This document shows, in pieces, positions 5,576 through 5,754 of a DNA stretch of 5,754 bases (positions are counted from its first letter, which is position 1; every line of letters begins with the position of its first letter). Source of the stretch: Spirosomataceae bacterium (GTDB taxonomy: Bacteria > Bacteroidota > Bacteroidia > Cytophagales > Spirosomataceae). Location of the stretch: NCBI GenBank assembly GCA_025455795.1, contig JALOLW010000279.1, positions 1-5,754 on the forward strand, read 5' to 3'. A model generated the notes under the pieces. That model searched no databases. It worked only from the letters and a program-made list of their open reading frames with translations, and had not been told where the DNA came from. Made by a program: the position numbers and the translations under genes.

Positions 5576-5754
5576 GGTAGTTATTCAAAAGGTGTTGATG
5601 CACTCTTGGTGATAGTTGACAAAGAAAAGTTTGGTAACCAAATGATGATATTTGGGGCTACGAGAAAAAGAAAGACTTTTTCTTACATATCGCGTGATTC
5701 GAGCCCTTAAAGTCGCCCAAATTTTTTCTATATGATTGGTCAGCCCCGTTTGTT
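5576..5754 (-). mobile_element. IS1-family insertion sequence, transposase-3' end (continues past the right edge)
   Basis: The transposase reads leftward and stops at 5585, and the element probably ends at GGTAGTTATTCAAAAGG beginning at 5576. In IS1 the transposase stop also lies within about 20 bases of the end, and the terminal inverted repeat begins GGT. The matching repeat at the other end lies outside the window, so this boundary is inferred. IS1 elements make target duplications of about 8-9 bp; the left flank would be AAGATTTTG. Confidence 0.6.
5585..5754 (-). CDS. IS1-family transposase, C-terminal 55 residues (5' part outside window)
   Basis: Read on the minus strand, the frame enters at the right edge and ends at TGA (5587-5585). 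It contains TNHIEKIWATLRARI followed by TRYVRKSLSFSRS, then ends in FVNYHQECINTF. This is the C-terminal signature of IS1 transposases (InsB type: T-N-x-I-E-x-x-x-x-x-LR-x-R, then VRKSLSFS(K/R)S). The glutamate in NHIEK (codon 5728-5726) is probably the third acid of the DDE active site. There is no stop or frameshift within the visible part, so the gene may be intact. It points towards the ccoI side and converges with it. IS1 elements often make their transposase by programmed frameshifting; that upstream region is not visible here. Confidence 0.87.
   Translation of the reverse strand, partial: QTGLTNHIEKIWATLRARITRYVRKSLSFSRSPKYHHLVTKLFFVNYHQECINTF

Noticed and set aside
5561..5710. Plus-strand open frame with plausible-looking sequence (VDALLVIVDKEKFG...)
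   Set aside because: It has no early start codon and lies entirely opposite the IS1 transposase C-terminus, whose motifs are much more specific; it is a shadow frame.

Overview
The window looks like a chromosomal segment of a Bacteroidetes bacterium, most likely of the order Cytophagales (Runella/Spirosoma/Dyadobacter-like). This rests on the Bacteroidetes-style CcoI copper ATPase, promoter-like TAnnTTTG boxes in place of E. coli-type promoters, weak Shine-Dalgarno signals, moderately GC-rich genes separated by AT-rich spacers, and a DUF2281/PIN pair. The assignment is by protein resemblance only; no database search was run.

Layout. Bases 1-1648 hold two overlapping plus-strand genes. The first is the 3' part of a BNR/Asp-box sialidase-like protein. 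The second is a class I aldolase of the dihydrodipicolinate synthase/N-acetylneuraminate lyase family, joined by an ATGA stop/start overlap. Together they suggest catabolism of a sialic acid or another sugar acid: the glycosidase-like protein would release it and the lyase would split it to pyruvate plus an aldehyde.

Bases 1649-1796 are a structured spacer. A perfect 16-bp inverted repeat, whose arms are themselves palindromic, lies between two perfect 14-bp direct repeats, and each direct repeat carries a TAnnTTTG box. It leads into a type II toxin-antitoxin locus: an intact DUF2281 antitoxin-like gene (1797-2024) followed, with a one-base overlap, by a 35-codon PIN-toxin remnant (2024-2131). 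In that remnant the beginning and end of the toxin are fused in frame and the middle is missing.

Bases 2225-4693 encode a complete CcoI/FixI-type copper P-type ATPase, needed for copper delivery to cbb3 cytochrome oxidase. The usual partners (ccoS, ccoN, ccoO, ccoP) do not follow it here.

Bases 4694-5754 are non-coding or mobile-element territory. They contain a strong intrinsic terminator (4890-4935), a 139-bp nest of inverted repeats (4932-5070), a frameshifted N-terminal transposase fragment (5072 to about 5300), an unexplained stretch with a GC-rich patch, and the C-terminal end of an IS1-family transposase on the minus strand running off the right edge. The right-hand kilobase reads as an insertion hotspot downstream of ccoI.
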